A DNA stretch of 64,000 bases from Eremomyces bilateralis CBS 781.70 (lineage: Eukaryota > Ascomycota > Dothideomycetes > Eremomycetales > Eremomycetaceae). Shown here piece by piece: positions 24,078-34,916 of the stretch. The DNA lies in contig NW_022985075.1 of the NCBI RefSeq assembly GCF_010015585.1, positions 605,821 through 669,820 of the forward strand, in the 5' to 3' direction. Under the pieces are notes generated by a model that made no database searches, was not told the origin of the DNA, and saw only the letters and a list, made by a program, of their open reading frames with translations. Made by a program: the position numbers and the translations under genes. Positions within the stretch are counted from its first letter, which is position 1, and each line of letters starts with the position of its first letter.

Positions 24078-24354
24078 ATGCTGACAGAAACCCTCCAATG
24101 CACCCATTACAGAGGTAGGTGCCGCGCCACTTTCCATGGAGAACTAATGCTGAATGCTTCGTCGCAGAATGGATGCTATAAAGGATGCCCGGAAGGCCAA
24201 GCCTGCAATCCGGTCTGCCCGGAGAGCAGGATGGGAGTTGCATATGCGTGTGGTTCTCCGAGGTAAGTGGAATTCTATAATTCATCATCTGGCGTCAATG
24301 TGTTGCTTACGCCTCTCTAGCCACAAGAACGACAATCCAATCTGTCTTGATTAG
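24078..24354 (+). CDS. Cysteine-rich small protein candidate, 72 residues
   Basis: Exons 24078..24262 and 24321..24354, joined across a 58-nt GTAAGT...CTCTAG intron that keeps frame. The product has eight cysteines in 72 residues (for example GCYKGCPEGQACNPVCPE and ICLD at the end), enough for four disulphides. No signal peptide is visible at this start, so either a leader exon is missing or the protein is not secreted. Family unknown. Support is the even cysteine count, the clean intron and an upstream TATA-like site; it could still be a chance frame. Confidence 0.35.
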
Positions 24355-24960
24355 AGCGATGGGGGCAGAGCTTGGAGATGACAGGGTTTTGTCTCAAAGC
24401 GAACGACCAATCGTGGAGAAGGTGCTCTGCGTGTCGATCCTGTTAGAAGGGTTTTTGAGTAACTAACTTAATACTGTGTACATCACCCTTCCACGACGAT
24501 AGCCACGACCTCATGGACATACCAATGTGAACATTTGCAGTTTGCCCTATTATCTGACTAATAATAGATAATTAGTTCTTCTTCTTTAGCTTTCTAATAA
24601 ATGAAAGCGGTTCTCGCAATCTTCGCGGTTAAACCGTCTCTGCTTAGTACTTCAATTCATCGAACATCTTTAGAACTTTGTAACGCTCCTCGCTATTCTC
24701 AGAAGCATCATGTTCACCCCCTTTTCATCCATATAATAGCCAATGTCCAGTCCTGCCGCTCGATGAATCGCTGTCTCACCACTCACTCTTTGTAGTGTTT
24801 TACTGTGCAGACAGCAGGCGATAAAACGGTCATCCTGCCATGAGGAAAGGTCTCATATATCAAGAAGTGACTTAGATTATGACTTGACTAATAATGTAAA
24901 GGTATCAACATATGTGCAGGTTCTGAATCGCTCAGAAGTCAAAAGTACACCGACTTCGTC
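24355..24960. other. Intergenic, AT-rich, no gene seen
   Basis: 606 bases between the cysteine-rich candidate and the recognisable part of the pogo relic. It may include more decayed transposon sequence; nothing identifiable. Confidence 0.4.
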
Positions 24961-25670
24961 CCAGCACAAATGATTCCACCACATTGGGGGGAGGCTCTCT
25001 TTGTTACCCCATTACCGCAGGCCTGGGGCCATCACATCTATAGTGGTACGCGTGATCAGGCGCTTACCTCCCATAACATCAAGCCCGGCTGGTCAAAGAT
25101 AGGCTTGTATCCATTTAGTCCAGCCATGGTACTCAAGGATATCCGGAAGCCACTAGCCGAAATATACGTTCCAAACGATGAAGAAGTGACGGTTTACAAG
25201 GAAACATGCTCTAAACGCCAGTCATATTGGAGGGTCTTACCCTGCTCCAAAGCCGTATTGAAGATGACGCTCAACTGCTAGACAATCCCAGCAAACAGCG
25301 CTTACAGAAACTGGCGAATGTTAGCGTAAAGACGTTCTCTGAGTGCGCCCTCCTTCTCTATGAGAACCGGACCTTGTTCAAGCAAAACAACGAAAGTAAT
25401 CGTCGCCAATCAACTCTGTTAATGGTAGGTGGGGAGCCGAAAGTGATGGGTTACGAGGATATTGTCGAAGCACGAGCGAAGCGTGATGCGAACGAAGCGA
25501 TCGCGGTCAAGGGGAGAGGCGATTTAAAGCGGAAAGGTACTGTGTCTGTTTCGAAATACGCCAAAAAGACGGAAAAACGAAGTGGAAACCGCTGAAGAAG
25601 AAATCAAGACTATGGAGCTGGACAGCTCAGTTCCGACGTTTGTGCCAAGATCGGATTGATATAAGGATAA
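24961..25670 (+). mobile_element. Tc1/mariner pogo (Fot1-like) transposase relic, C-terminal part
   Basis: Two overlapping frames encode pieces typical of the C-terminus of fungal DDE_1 (pogo/Fot1) transposases: ALTSHNIKPGWSKIGLYPFS, MVLKDIRKPLAEIYVP, then KQRLQKLANVSVKTFSECAL, LLYENRTLFKQNNE and VMGYEDIVEARAKRDANEA. The frame changes near 25230-25280 and the DDE catalytic core is absent, so this is a 5'-truncated dead copy of a DNA transposon. Terminal inverted repeats were not found. Confidence 0.8.
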
Positions 25671-25697
25671 GTTCTTAGAGCTGTGCCTCTCAATAAT

Positions 25698-26301
25698 CTA
25701 CAGTTTCGCCTTCTTGGTAGCGAAATCATCCATATCCACTTTCAAAACGGTCCCCAGTCTTGAAATCATATAATAGAACCCCTGTAATCTCATGTTAGCA
25801 ATTCCCCACCCCCTCTTTCCAAGTAACTCCCAGAATCACACTTACTTGTAAACTAATTAGCTCTACGATTTCTCTCTCGTTGAAGTACCTCGTCGTCTCT
25901 CCCCACAGCTCATCCTTCACCTCCGGGCCCCGTACTATCGCCTCCAAGAAACTCAGCATCGCGACCTCGCGCCTCTCAAACACCTCATTTCCGCCACCAT
26001 TGGCAAAGTGACCCGCGTCTCGAGAGCTAGCAGCCTGGAGCGTCTCCCGCTGCGTCTCCGTGATGCCTGCCTTTTCGCTGAGCATTATGTGGTGGTCCCA
26101 TTCATAGCTCGAACCGAACCTCACGGATAGGTATAATGTCGCCAATTCTCTGAGCTTTCTGGATAGGGAGAGGGAGCGGAAATGGGCAGTGCCAATGGCG
26201 GTCCAGTGGTCGGCTGTCGATGGGGAGTAGGCAAGGAGCTTGACAGCGTTTATGGTTGGGCGAGAATTATATGTATAATTTGGGTATGGGAGACGTGCCA
26301 T
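25698..26301 (-). CDS. Carboxymuconolactone decarboxylase-like (AhpD-fold) protein
   Basis: Exons complement(25698..25781, 25846..26301), 179 residues; 64-nt intron with a CTAAC branch site. The ATG at 26301 begins MARLPYPNYTYNSRPTINAV; upstream open sequence looks like leader. The CMD-like core reads LRELATLYLSVRFGSSYEWD, HHIMLSEKAGIT and FERREVAMLSFLEAIV, followed by FNEREIVELISLQGFYYMIS. The typical CxxC of AhpD peroxidases is absent (SSYEWDHH instead), placing it with the fungal CMD-like proteins often found near metabolic or secondary-metabolite genes. Function is unassigned; decarboxylase activity should not be assumed. It sits near the dipeptidase remnant and the monooxygenase. Confidence 0.85.
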
Positions 26302-27227
26302 TTTATTGCTTGCACCAAGTGAATGTTGAGAGAGGTGAGTGGCAGATACCTTTTTAGGGGTAGAAATGGTGTGAGATGATAGTCTTTGCGAAAGGGATTG
26401 GACCGAGAACTTTGGGAGATGAGGATAAGTTAGGCATACCACGATTAGTTTAGAGAGTCTGAACCTTGCTCGATTAGTGATCTGGTAAAATCCTCGGCTA
26501 AGACGGGTTGGGTGCAACGTGTGCAATAATGACCCCCATTCCATACGGTCAAGCCAAAGAGGGGAACAAAAGGAGTCATGTAGGGCGCGCTGAAGAGCAG
26601 ATGTATCGTTGTGTCCTAAGCTGTCGCCCCAAACGGTCCGCTGGTGCTATGCCGTTATTAGAAGCTACTGGAGTGGAGGCGTCCGATACGGTAGTTAGTC
26701 AATAATGTGATAGTTAACTCGACATCTGGATGAACGAAGGTTAGGACGCATATATCATCGCAACAATCTAACCGTCCAAGTTGGTCACGATGAATGGAGC
26801 GGGCAGCGGCGCGTCTTTATTGCCCCATCTGCTCAACAAAGATGGGACCAAATGGGCACTTCGAGCGGACTCCCGTCCTCCACCCCTGCTTCCTCCAGCT
26901 TTTGACCCCTTGGAGCATATGTTGCCATCAAGATTCCACATTCCGTGCTAACGTAGTCCGGGACTTTGATTTGGGTGTTATCGACACCAAATGCCCGACC
27001 TGTGCTGGATTTGAGAATTATACTCGGCATTAAGCCATGGAGCAACGCATAAATATGTTTGACCCTCTGGGGATCACTTCGTCTGGAGCAGGCCATATCA
27101 GCAGTGCATATATTTGAGTCTCGGTGCTCCGTTCGTTTACAGTGACATCCTATCCTACACCGCTACCAGTCAGACTTAGGGATATCAAAGAAAGCATCAA
27201 CACCGAGGACTCCGAGACGACGACATC
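26302..27227. other. Intergenic, no supported gene
   Basis: 926 bases between the CMD-like gene and the dipeptidase remnant. Small frames on both strands around 26790-27100 lack recognisable domains. The last 100 bases are probably the dipeptidase leader. Confidence 0.45.
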
Positions 27228-28232
27228 ATGGTCACCGAAGCAGAAGCAAAGCAGATATTCACCGACTCGATTCACTTCGATTCGCTCATAGTAGCCAAAT
27301 GGAGCCCTGAAACTTTCGCTGCACTGCATGCCAGCGGAATCACGGGGGCGTCATGCACAATCTCGATCTGGGAAGACTTCAAACAGTCGATAAAACAAGT
27401 CGTCCAATGGAAGAGGTGGTTCGAAGAGCATGAGGGAATCATTGTGCAGGCGTACACGGCTCAAGATGTGCGCCGAGCGAAGAGTCAAGGCAAGACGGCG
27501 ATCCTCCTGTCCTGGCAAAATACCGCTGGCATTGAAGACCAGCTCGACTACTTGCGTGTGTTCCACGAGCTGGGAGTGCGCAAGATGCAGCTGACTTACA
27601 ACACGCAAAACTACTCTGGTGCTGGATACACGGAATTGAACGACTCGGGTCTGACGGGATTTGGGCGCGAAGTCGTGGATGAGATGGCCAAACTGGGAAT
27701 GATTGTCGATCTGAGCCACGTCGGCGACAGGACTAATTAGTGAGGATACCATCAATTATGCCTCCAAGCCTCCGTGCATTTCTCACGGTTTCCCAAGAGG
27801 GCTCGTTGACCACCCTCGAAACAAGCCGGATGCACTCCTCAGCTGTGTACCGAAAAAGGTGGCTACGTTGGTATCAACTGCTTTGGCCCGCACATGCCTA
27901 AAGGCAACGACAGTACTATAGATGATTATGTTGCCGCTCTTGACTACACCATTGCTTTATGTGGCGAGGATCACGTTGGCATCGGCTCAGACAACGCAGA
28001 CGGCCATAAGCGGCCCAGTGCCTTCATGGACTGGGCCAACAAGGACAAGGGCTACGCCCGACGTTCGACACCTTGGGGAACCTCTGCAAAGGTTGTCAAG
28101 CCACTTGGGCCTCTGGAGAACCGACCTGAATTGCCTGTCGCAATGGCGAGAGCCGGCTGGAGCGAGGAGAAAATTAAAAAGGTGTTAGGGGAGAATTGGC
28201 TGCGATACATGGAGACCATTATAGGCAGTTGA
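27228..28232 (+). pseudogene. M19 membrane dipeptidase homologue, frameshifted
   Basis: The first 170 residues, from ATG 27228, match the renal-dipeptidase (M19) fold: DSIHFDSLIV (H-x-D metal site), KTAILLSWQNTAGIEDQLD, LGVRKMQLTYNTQNYSGAGY and KLGMIVDLSHVG. The frame then breaks near 27735. Downstream pieces follow in other frames (SEDTINYASKPPCISHG, HPRNKPDALL, GGYVGINCFGPHMP), with a second break around 27850. The last part, GEDHVGIGSDNADGH and KKVLGENWLRYMETI, is open to the stop at 28232. Neither break has usable intron signals. The gene is otherwise nearly full length, so it is either a young pseudogene or carries sequence errors. Family members hydrolyse dipeptides; relatives act in thiol secondary-metabolite pathways. 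Confidence 0.8.
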
Positions 28233-28487
28233 AAAAATAAATAAATTATAGACACAAGAGTCTCATTAATATGGCTCAAATGAACCAGGGGCCATGGTGA
28301 CGGTGTCGAGGTGATGGCGAAGATAAGGTGTATCCTCAGAGCACAAGACACTGTCGAAAAGAGATCATCTATAGTTACTGATAAAACAGCGTAGCTAGGT
28401 CATACAGAATGCTTAAGACCCGGACACTCAAGAATGGGGGACAATTTTAGGACCTAATGTACAAATAGTTAGATTTAGAAAGTCTAG

Positions 28488-30554
28488 TTACTTGTTCCAA
28501 TATTCGTGTAGCAGTTCAAGGTCCACCTTGTCCTCGGCCTTGAGGTAAGATGTCAGCTTCTCAACACCTCCGATCCTTTCCCGCTCCGTCCAGCCACTGC
28601 CAAAGTAGGCATATCTATTCTTTTTTGCATCTCCTGATCGATCATAATCAAAGTCTTCCCATCGCGGCTCACGACAAATCATGATCCGATGATGTCCGGA
28701 TCCTGGCCACCAAACCAGAGTTCGAGGCTTCGGTCCTGAAGACTTCAACCACGAGCTGCAAGTGTCGCTGACGACTTTGTCCTGAAAGTACCCCAAACAA
28801 AGGTCATTGAAATCCTCCACGGCCTCCCTTGAAGGCGTGATGGAGCGATATGATTGGAGCTGGAGTTTACGGATAACCTTGGCAATGTATGTAGCTGATA
28901 TCTCGCATTGCAGCGGGATGGATCCACCTCCACCATTACTTTGCGCCTAGAATTCCATGTTAATATATAACGGAACAACCATCACGGAATCTCGCGGTCT
29001 CATGTCATAAAAGGATACATACCTGGAGAATGAAGAAGTAGTTGGGCATGTCGGGGGCCATGATCCCAAAGTATGTCTCCGGATAGCCTACCGCTCCTCC
29101 ATTTGCCCAATCTTTGCTGATGTCTACGCCGTTTCGGCCAACCGTTGGAAAATAGGGAACAAAACCGTTTGAAAACCCCGTCGCAGCGATGATCAAGTCG
29201 ACCACACGCTCCTGTCCATCGGATGTCACGATTCCTTTGGCCGTAACACGATCGATTCTGTCCTGTACGAAGGTGACCTTTTCATCCTGTAGTGCCTCCA
29301 GATATCCAGGAGCGGGAGTCAGCCGCTTGCAACCGGGTGCAAAGTCGGGTAAAAGCCTGTCAAGCCATTCTTTGCTACCGTTCAGCTGGCGAGACATAGT
29401 CTTGATGCATGCTTCTCGAAGCTCCTCGTTGTCCTCGCTGCCCAGGATTGTCCGCTGGAATCGTTCGTGAAGATTCTTCTCGATAGTGCGTCGATACGCC
29501 ACATACTCCTCAGGATCATTGTTGAACTTTCTTATGTCCTCTTTCGTGTACTGGTAACCACCAGGATTACCGGCTTCAGCCTGGACCGTGTTTTTCTGGA
29601 GGCTCGGAGTCACCCAGACTTTCGATCTCACGTAGTGATCGAGGTGGGCAACTTTTGGGAGGATGTTCGGGACAATTTGTTGCCCACTTGCTCCGTTGCC
29701 AATCACGGCGACACGTTTGCCTGTCAAGTCGTAGTTGACATCCCACACTGCAGTGTGTAGGACAGGGCCCTTATATTCGGTCATGAGACCAGGGATGTCC
29801 GGCATTTGAGGCTTGCTGAGTCGACCTTGGGCGTTGATGAAGAATGGGGCGGTATCTGTTGTTATTACACCGGTGTCCATGTTCTTGACTTGAATTTCCC
29901 AATTGGCCAGATTTGGTATCCATGTTGCTCTGATGACCTCTTTTCGAAACTGGATATGCGAGCGTACATTGTACTTGTTAACTATGCTCTCATAGTATTC
30001 ACGGATTTCATGGCCCCTAGAGTAATATTCCGACCAGTGATGGTTTGGAGCAAACGTCGTCTCTACTCATCAAGATTAGATAAACAAATCGAGTCGCACG
30101 GATGTCACCAAAGACCCTTACGATAACAGTGAGACGGCACGTCACATCGAACACCAGGATAAACATTCTCAGCCCAGGTCCCGCCCTTTGAGTGTGACGC
30201 TGTTAGCCAGTTCATGAGTTTTCCCTTTTTTTTGAGTGGGCGAGGGCTTTGGGCCTACAAGCTTTGTGTTTTTGTCGTAAATCACATATGACAAGTTTCG
30301 GACCTTGTAAGACAGCAAGATTGCCGTGATAATACCCGCAAGGCCGGCACCAACGATGATAATCTACAAGACTCAGTATGCTCACACATTTGACGGGCGT
30401 ATGCTTTCCATACCTTTACCGGTTGGTCAGGATCTAATGGTCTAGCTTCAGGGTAGAAAGGAGGTCGGGTGGCATCATCCAGATGGTCACGGGCAGATGG
30501 TGATGACGCTCGCGGCGTAGTCGAATGTCGCTGATGGGCCACTGCAGGGTTCAT
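28488..30554 (-). CDS. Baeyer-Villiger-type flavin monooxygenase
   Basis: Five exons: complement(28488..28946, 29023..30062, 30122..30185, 30259..30363, 30414..30554), 602 residues. The N-terminus has ARPLDPDQPVK and then IIIVGAGLAGI (FAD Rossmann site). GGTWAENVYPGVRCDVPSHC and YQTTFAPNHHWSEYYSRGHE follow, as in Baeyer-Villiger enzymes. The BVMO fingerprint F/Y-x-G-x3-H-x3-W appears as YKGPVLHTAVWD, followed by the NADPH site VAVIGNGASGQQIVP. The C-terminal half has VDLIIAATGFSNGFVPYFP and MAPDMPNYFFILQ. The enzyme would insert oxygen next to a ketone using NADPH and O2; the substrate is unknown. Just upstream of the ATG lies MULE transposase sequence in the same frame. Confidence 0.88.
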
Positions 30555-31985
30555 TGTAACAAATAATTTGCATATCTCATGATTGATCATCTGCTCAATC
30601 ATTTGAACAACTTGTAGTAAGTCGCCTCTTGAACTCATAAGGTAGTCATTCAAAACCTTGTGCATTCCTTCAACAGGAGAAGTAGTAATTTTGTTATAAT
30701 ATCAGTGATGAAACGTCTATGCAGCTGCCCACTCGGTGCACGTATGGTATTGATTTTCGCATAGATATGTGCAAAGTTCTCGTTGGTCAGCATGATCTTT
30801 CAGTAATACGTCCCACTTGAATTGGAACTCAAGTGGTCTCTTTATGTAAACAAGCTGTTCTAATTAGGTCTATTGTTTCTTGTGTAGTCAGAGCTGGAGC
30901 ATGCCTAGGCCCAACGCTTCATAAATTTAGCCCGTTTATCACCGATTTCCTGCTTCTCTTCTCTTGTTATGCCATTAGCGTCTCGCCAGGTCTTTTGAGC
31001 CTTTGTCTGCACAATCTTATTGATATGCCATACGTATCAGAGTTGTAGAACACCTGGAAACAGAGTGCGAACTGCCAGTTTCACTGCATCCTCCTGACCG
31101 CTGATGAACATGCGTGGCTGTGGTGCCCCTGTATTGAGGAGGAAGTTTGAGATTGCCTAATGGTAGTCTGCTTGTGTCTCGTTACGGAGGAAGTAGAAGC
31201 CTGCAGAGAAGAAGGTCTATAGATTGGTGCAGCCAAGTATGTGCAACAGTGGGAGTTTGTACTTGTTGGTTCGGTACGTAGAGTCTATCAACAGGACATC
31301 GGGATTCGCAAGCAGCAACTCGATCTGCTTCTGGTAGGCAAAGAAGAGACTATGCACGTGGTTCTCCACATCCTTTTTAACAGTATGTATTAGAGACCCA
31401 TTGCGGGATAGAGAGATCGTCCAACAACGTCTCGATAGGACTCCTCCCGTTGAAGTGCTTCTTTCTAATTACCTTCCTCTCACTATGGATGTTGGTAGCG
31501 GAGACCAGCGTATCCGGATCCTCCTTTTGAATAGCAGCCAATATCTCCATCGGCCGCGCCCCAGTATATATCATGAACTAGATCGTGTCTTTCTATGCTA
31601 TTGTCCGTTTACGATAGATATTATGCGCGCTAAGATAAAGTGATCGGGGATAGTTATAATAATGGTTTCGAACCTCCCGCTTCCACTGGTTGCGATTCGT
31701 CTTGAAGAGAACAAGCTTAAAAGGACCTCCTGTTGCGAGAGTACTTGTGCTTCGAGCCCTTGCTTTTGACTGATACTTTTTGAATCGATCGCAGTGGTTG
31801 TAATATCGTGTTTTAATATCGGTTTTGTGAGGGTAGCTCTGCTTGACTACGAAGCCGTAGCCATGCTGCATGCCATGGACCAACAGCTACTCAATTATAG
31901 TAGTTATTCTAGTATCGACAATCTGAACGAGGCCTCGAAAGGTCAGCAAGGAGTGCAAGGCCTTATAATGCGTTGCGAACACGTC
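30555..31985 (-). mobile_element. Mutator-like (MULE) transposase relic
   Basis: Read on the minus strand, decayed but ordered pieces of a MULE transposase are seen. N-terminal HGYGFVVKQSYPHKTDIKTR and YQSKARARSTSTLATGGPFK come first, then GARPMEILAAIQKEDPDTLV, ERKVIRKKHFNGRSPIETLL, VLLIDSTYRTNKYKLPLLHI, the MULE core FSAGFYFLRNETQADY with PRMFISGQEDA, and C-terminal VEGMHKVLNDYLMSSRGDLL. Several in-frame stops interrupt it, mostly TAG where relatives have Gln or Trp codons. No terminal inverted repeats were found. It is a plain DNA transposon, inactive, and its C-terminal end runs in frame into the monooxygenase start. Confidence 0.85.
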
Positions 31986-33140
31986 GCAAGGCTGCATTAG
32001 GAAAATATGCGCTAGGTTAAATCGGGCGATTAATTTCCATTATTAGTACTAGTTAGCATTGGGGACAAATCTCACCAGCCTTGAAAGTTTGGGGGTTGAA
32101 ATAAACGAAAACAGCCAGGCGCGCTAAGACTGATATAGAACGCTAGTCCCAAAGAGGTCCTCACTTCTCAGTTTACAATTTACATAATACATGATCCTCC
32201 TCCCCGCATCCGGCATCACTGATCACATGCCGCCATCTGTGCTCTGGTCGCCTCTGGGAAGCGCAGAAGCGAGGCCTTGGACTCGGTTTTAGTCCAACGT
32301 CACAGTTCAAGATGCCCCCCATTTCTAAGTCACACAGTATACCACTAATGTCCACAGAAAATTATCTAAGTAAAAGCAAATAAATGTCAAGAATACTTAT
32401 CACTACAGTCGATAAATGCATTAATCTTCCGACTTCAGAGTGGCGAGAGTACAAAACTAACCCCGCATTATCCATCCGTCATCGATGGCAACTACTATAT
32501 ACTTACAGGTACTATGTAACCAGTCTACCACAGTCCACAAGTCCGCATCTGTTTCATTGTCTGTTTGAACTTTAATGCGAATTTTGCACGGCGCATGAGC
32601 TTCCAGGGTCCCAGTGTATCAAATTCGGGCGAACTAACAATGGCGGCTCCGCGAATCATCAGCCCGGGTAAACTCGCTCCATCCTCTGACCGTCCGGCGT
32701 TTCTTCCCGACTTCGGGAAACCCGTCATCGCTAGGGTGCAGATCGACCGAGGCTCATCAGGATTCCGCCCATCTCGACGACCGCTGACCAGAGAGCAACT
32801 CAGGAACCGCCGGGCATAACTGGAACTCTGGGATGCCTGTGTCGTGCGTCCCAGTTGGTCTCGGGACCTGCGAATTATTGCGTGCGCCGAGATCTAACCG
32901 ACTGAACTTTTGAGTCCTGCTTGTCTTAAATAACTAACCGGCTTGCGCATGTCTCATCGCATCGCATTCCCGCTACTTTTCCCGCTTGCCTTCCGTTCGG
33001 CCGCAGTTCAGAGTCATCCGCCCTAGGAGCTCTTGTGTTTTGCTTCCATATTCGAGTTTTTGGTGTTTCAATTGCGTATATATTTCACGATCTGATCTAC
33101 GCCACCTTGTCCAACCGACCTGACCTGCCTGTCCCTCACA
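31986..33140. other. Intergenic; promoter of the succinate/fumarate carrier at right
   Basis: About 1.15 kb. The left part is AT-rich and probably transposon debris. A 74-codon open frame from ATG 32595 (MSFQGPSVSNSGELTMAAPR, basic C-terminus) is unrecognised and not supported as a gene. 32900-33140 is probably the carrier promoter and leader. Confidence 0.45.
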
Positions 33141-34408
33141 ATGGCTGCGAACACGACGAAAGGCCCGGGTGGGAAGAAGCCTGCATCCGTGGCAACCAAC
33201 TTGATAGGCATGTTGGCTTCAATTTCCCGCCAACAAATCGTCACTAACGCCGTATACAGCTGGAGGAGGTGCAGGCATGATGGAAGCGCTTGTTTGCCAT
33301 CCATTGGGTATGTGACTGCCCATAATATTTCTATATCCCGAATCTGACCTCCTCCAGATACCATCAAGGTCCGAATGCAGCTCTCAAGGAGAGCGCGAGC
33401 TCCAGGGGTCAGTGCACTGTTTCCACATCACTGTAGGGCGAGGCTGTTGACGCTGACAATGCTCCGGCGGTATAGGTTAAACCGCGTGGTTTCATAGCTA
33501 CCGGCACCGAAATCGTGAAGAAGGAGACACCCTTGGGGTTATATAAGGGTCTCGGGGCGGTCCTGACGGGAATCGTACCCAAAATGGCCATCCGATTTAC
33601 CTCCTACGAGAAATACAAGCAATTTCTCGCAGACGAGAATGGCGTCGTCAGCGGACGAGCAACCTTCCTTGGTTCGTTATCCCCCGATACTATTGATTTT
33701 CTCGACCTTGTTCACTGACATCCACTCAGCTGGTCTGTCTGCCGGTGTCACAGAAGCTGTGGCGGTGGTTACGCCTATGGAAGTTATCAAGATTCGGCTA
33801 CAGGCTCAACACCACTCGATGGCAGACCCATTGGATGTTCCCAAATACCGGAACGCCGCCCACGCCTTGTATACGGTCGTAAGGGAGGAGGGATTTGGCG
33901 CTCTGTATCGGGGTGTATCACTGACGGCCTTAAGACAAGGAAGTAACCAGGCAGGTGAGTGATGTCTCCCAACGAGTTGATCAAACTCGGTACCAAATGC
34001 AGATCGAGGCTAATGATGTCCGGTATAGTGAATTTCACTGCCTACACATACTTCCGACGTTGGCTCCAAGAGTGGCAAGGAACCACCGACCTACCATCGT
34101 ACCAAACCATGTTCATTGGTCTCGTCTCCGGTGCCATGGGACCCCTTTCGAATGCACCGATTGACACAATCAAAACCCGCCTTCAGAAGACCCCAGCCAA
34201 GCCTGGCGACACCGCGATGGGACGCATCGTGAACATCAGCAGCGACATGTGGAAACAAGAGGGCACGCGAAGCTTTTACAAGGGCATTACTCCTCGGGTC
34301 ATGCGGGTAGCTCCGGGGCAGGCCGTGACGTTCACGGTGTACGAATACCTCAAGGGCGTCTTGGAAAAGTCCAGAGATGTGCTACCGGGCGGGAAGTACG
34401 AGGAGTGA
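33141..34408 (+). CDS. acuL: Mitochondrial succinate/fumarate antiporter (SFC1/AcuL)
   Basis: Six exons: 33141..33207, 33260..33307, 33358..33407, 33476..33671, 33730..33954, 34029..34408; 321 residues. Three mitochondrial-carrier repeats are seen with signatures at HPLDTIKVRMQ, TPMEVIKIRLQ and APIDTIKTRLQ. Other matches to yeast Sfc1 include LYKGLGAVLTGIVPKMAIRF, LYRGVSLTALRQGSNQAVNF and FYKGITPRVMRVAPGQAVTF. The protein exchanges cytosolic succinate for matrix fumarate, needed for growth on acetate and other gluconeogenic carbon. The first intron (33208-33259) has GC rather than GT at its 5' end; this is the only choice that preserves the conserved NLIAGGGAGMMEAL. The C-terminus GGKYEE is complete. 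Confidence 0.93.
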
Positions 34409-34916
34409 GTGCTGCGAATGCGAGATTGAAATTTTTGGGTTTCTGTGCTTTTGTGTTCTTCTTGGTGGAGCATCCTATCTGACTACTATATTAGAGGGTC
34501 GGGTAAACAGCAAAAGCATGTGGGCACGGCGTCATGACCAGTTACAGACCTATTTCCTCACAGATAGTCATTGAAGCGATTCATCGAGCATTTTCCATTG
34601 GCCTTCCTATATTGCTATTGCAAGCTCTTTCTTCATCAAGTATCTACATTTCTATAGAAGGCAACGAAAGCACGTTATACCTCTAGCGGCGATGACAGAA
34701 GCTAGACTATGGAGGCATAGTTTAACATATCTACAATCCACGTGAATATCATCATATTGAACCTAGTCGATCGATGCGGAATAGGAAATGAATGGCCCAA
34801 GGTGATGGCTCTATCCTGTCATGCCTACGTGAATCCATAAGGCCAAATTCCCCGAGGCTGCTCTTAGCACTTGCTTGCGCTTTGGACAACGTCCAGAGCA
34901 ACTGGGTTGGAGCTGT
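34409..34916. other. Convergent intergenic region
   Basis: 508 bases between the 3' ends of the carrier and twinfilin genes, presumably 3' UTRs. No gene seen. Confidence 0.5.

Noticed and set aside
26794-27096. Overlapping 80-90 codon frames on both strands, one with several cysteines.
   Set aside because: No ordered domain, no splice context and no family resemblance.
32595-32819. A 74-codon plus-strand frame with a basic C-terminus.
   Set aside because: Unrecognised, in transposon-flanking sequence, without supporting signals; mentioned only in the intergenic entry.
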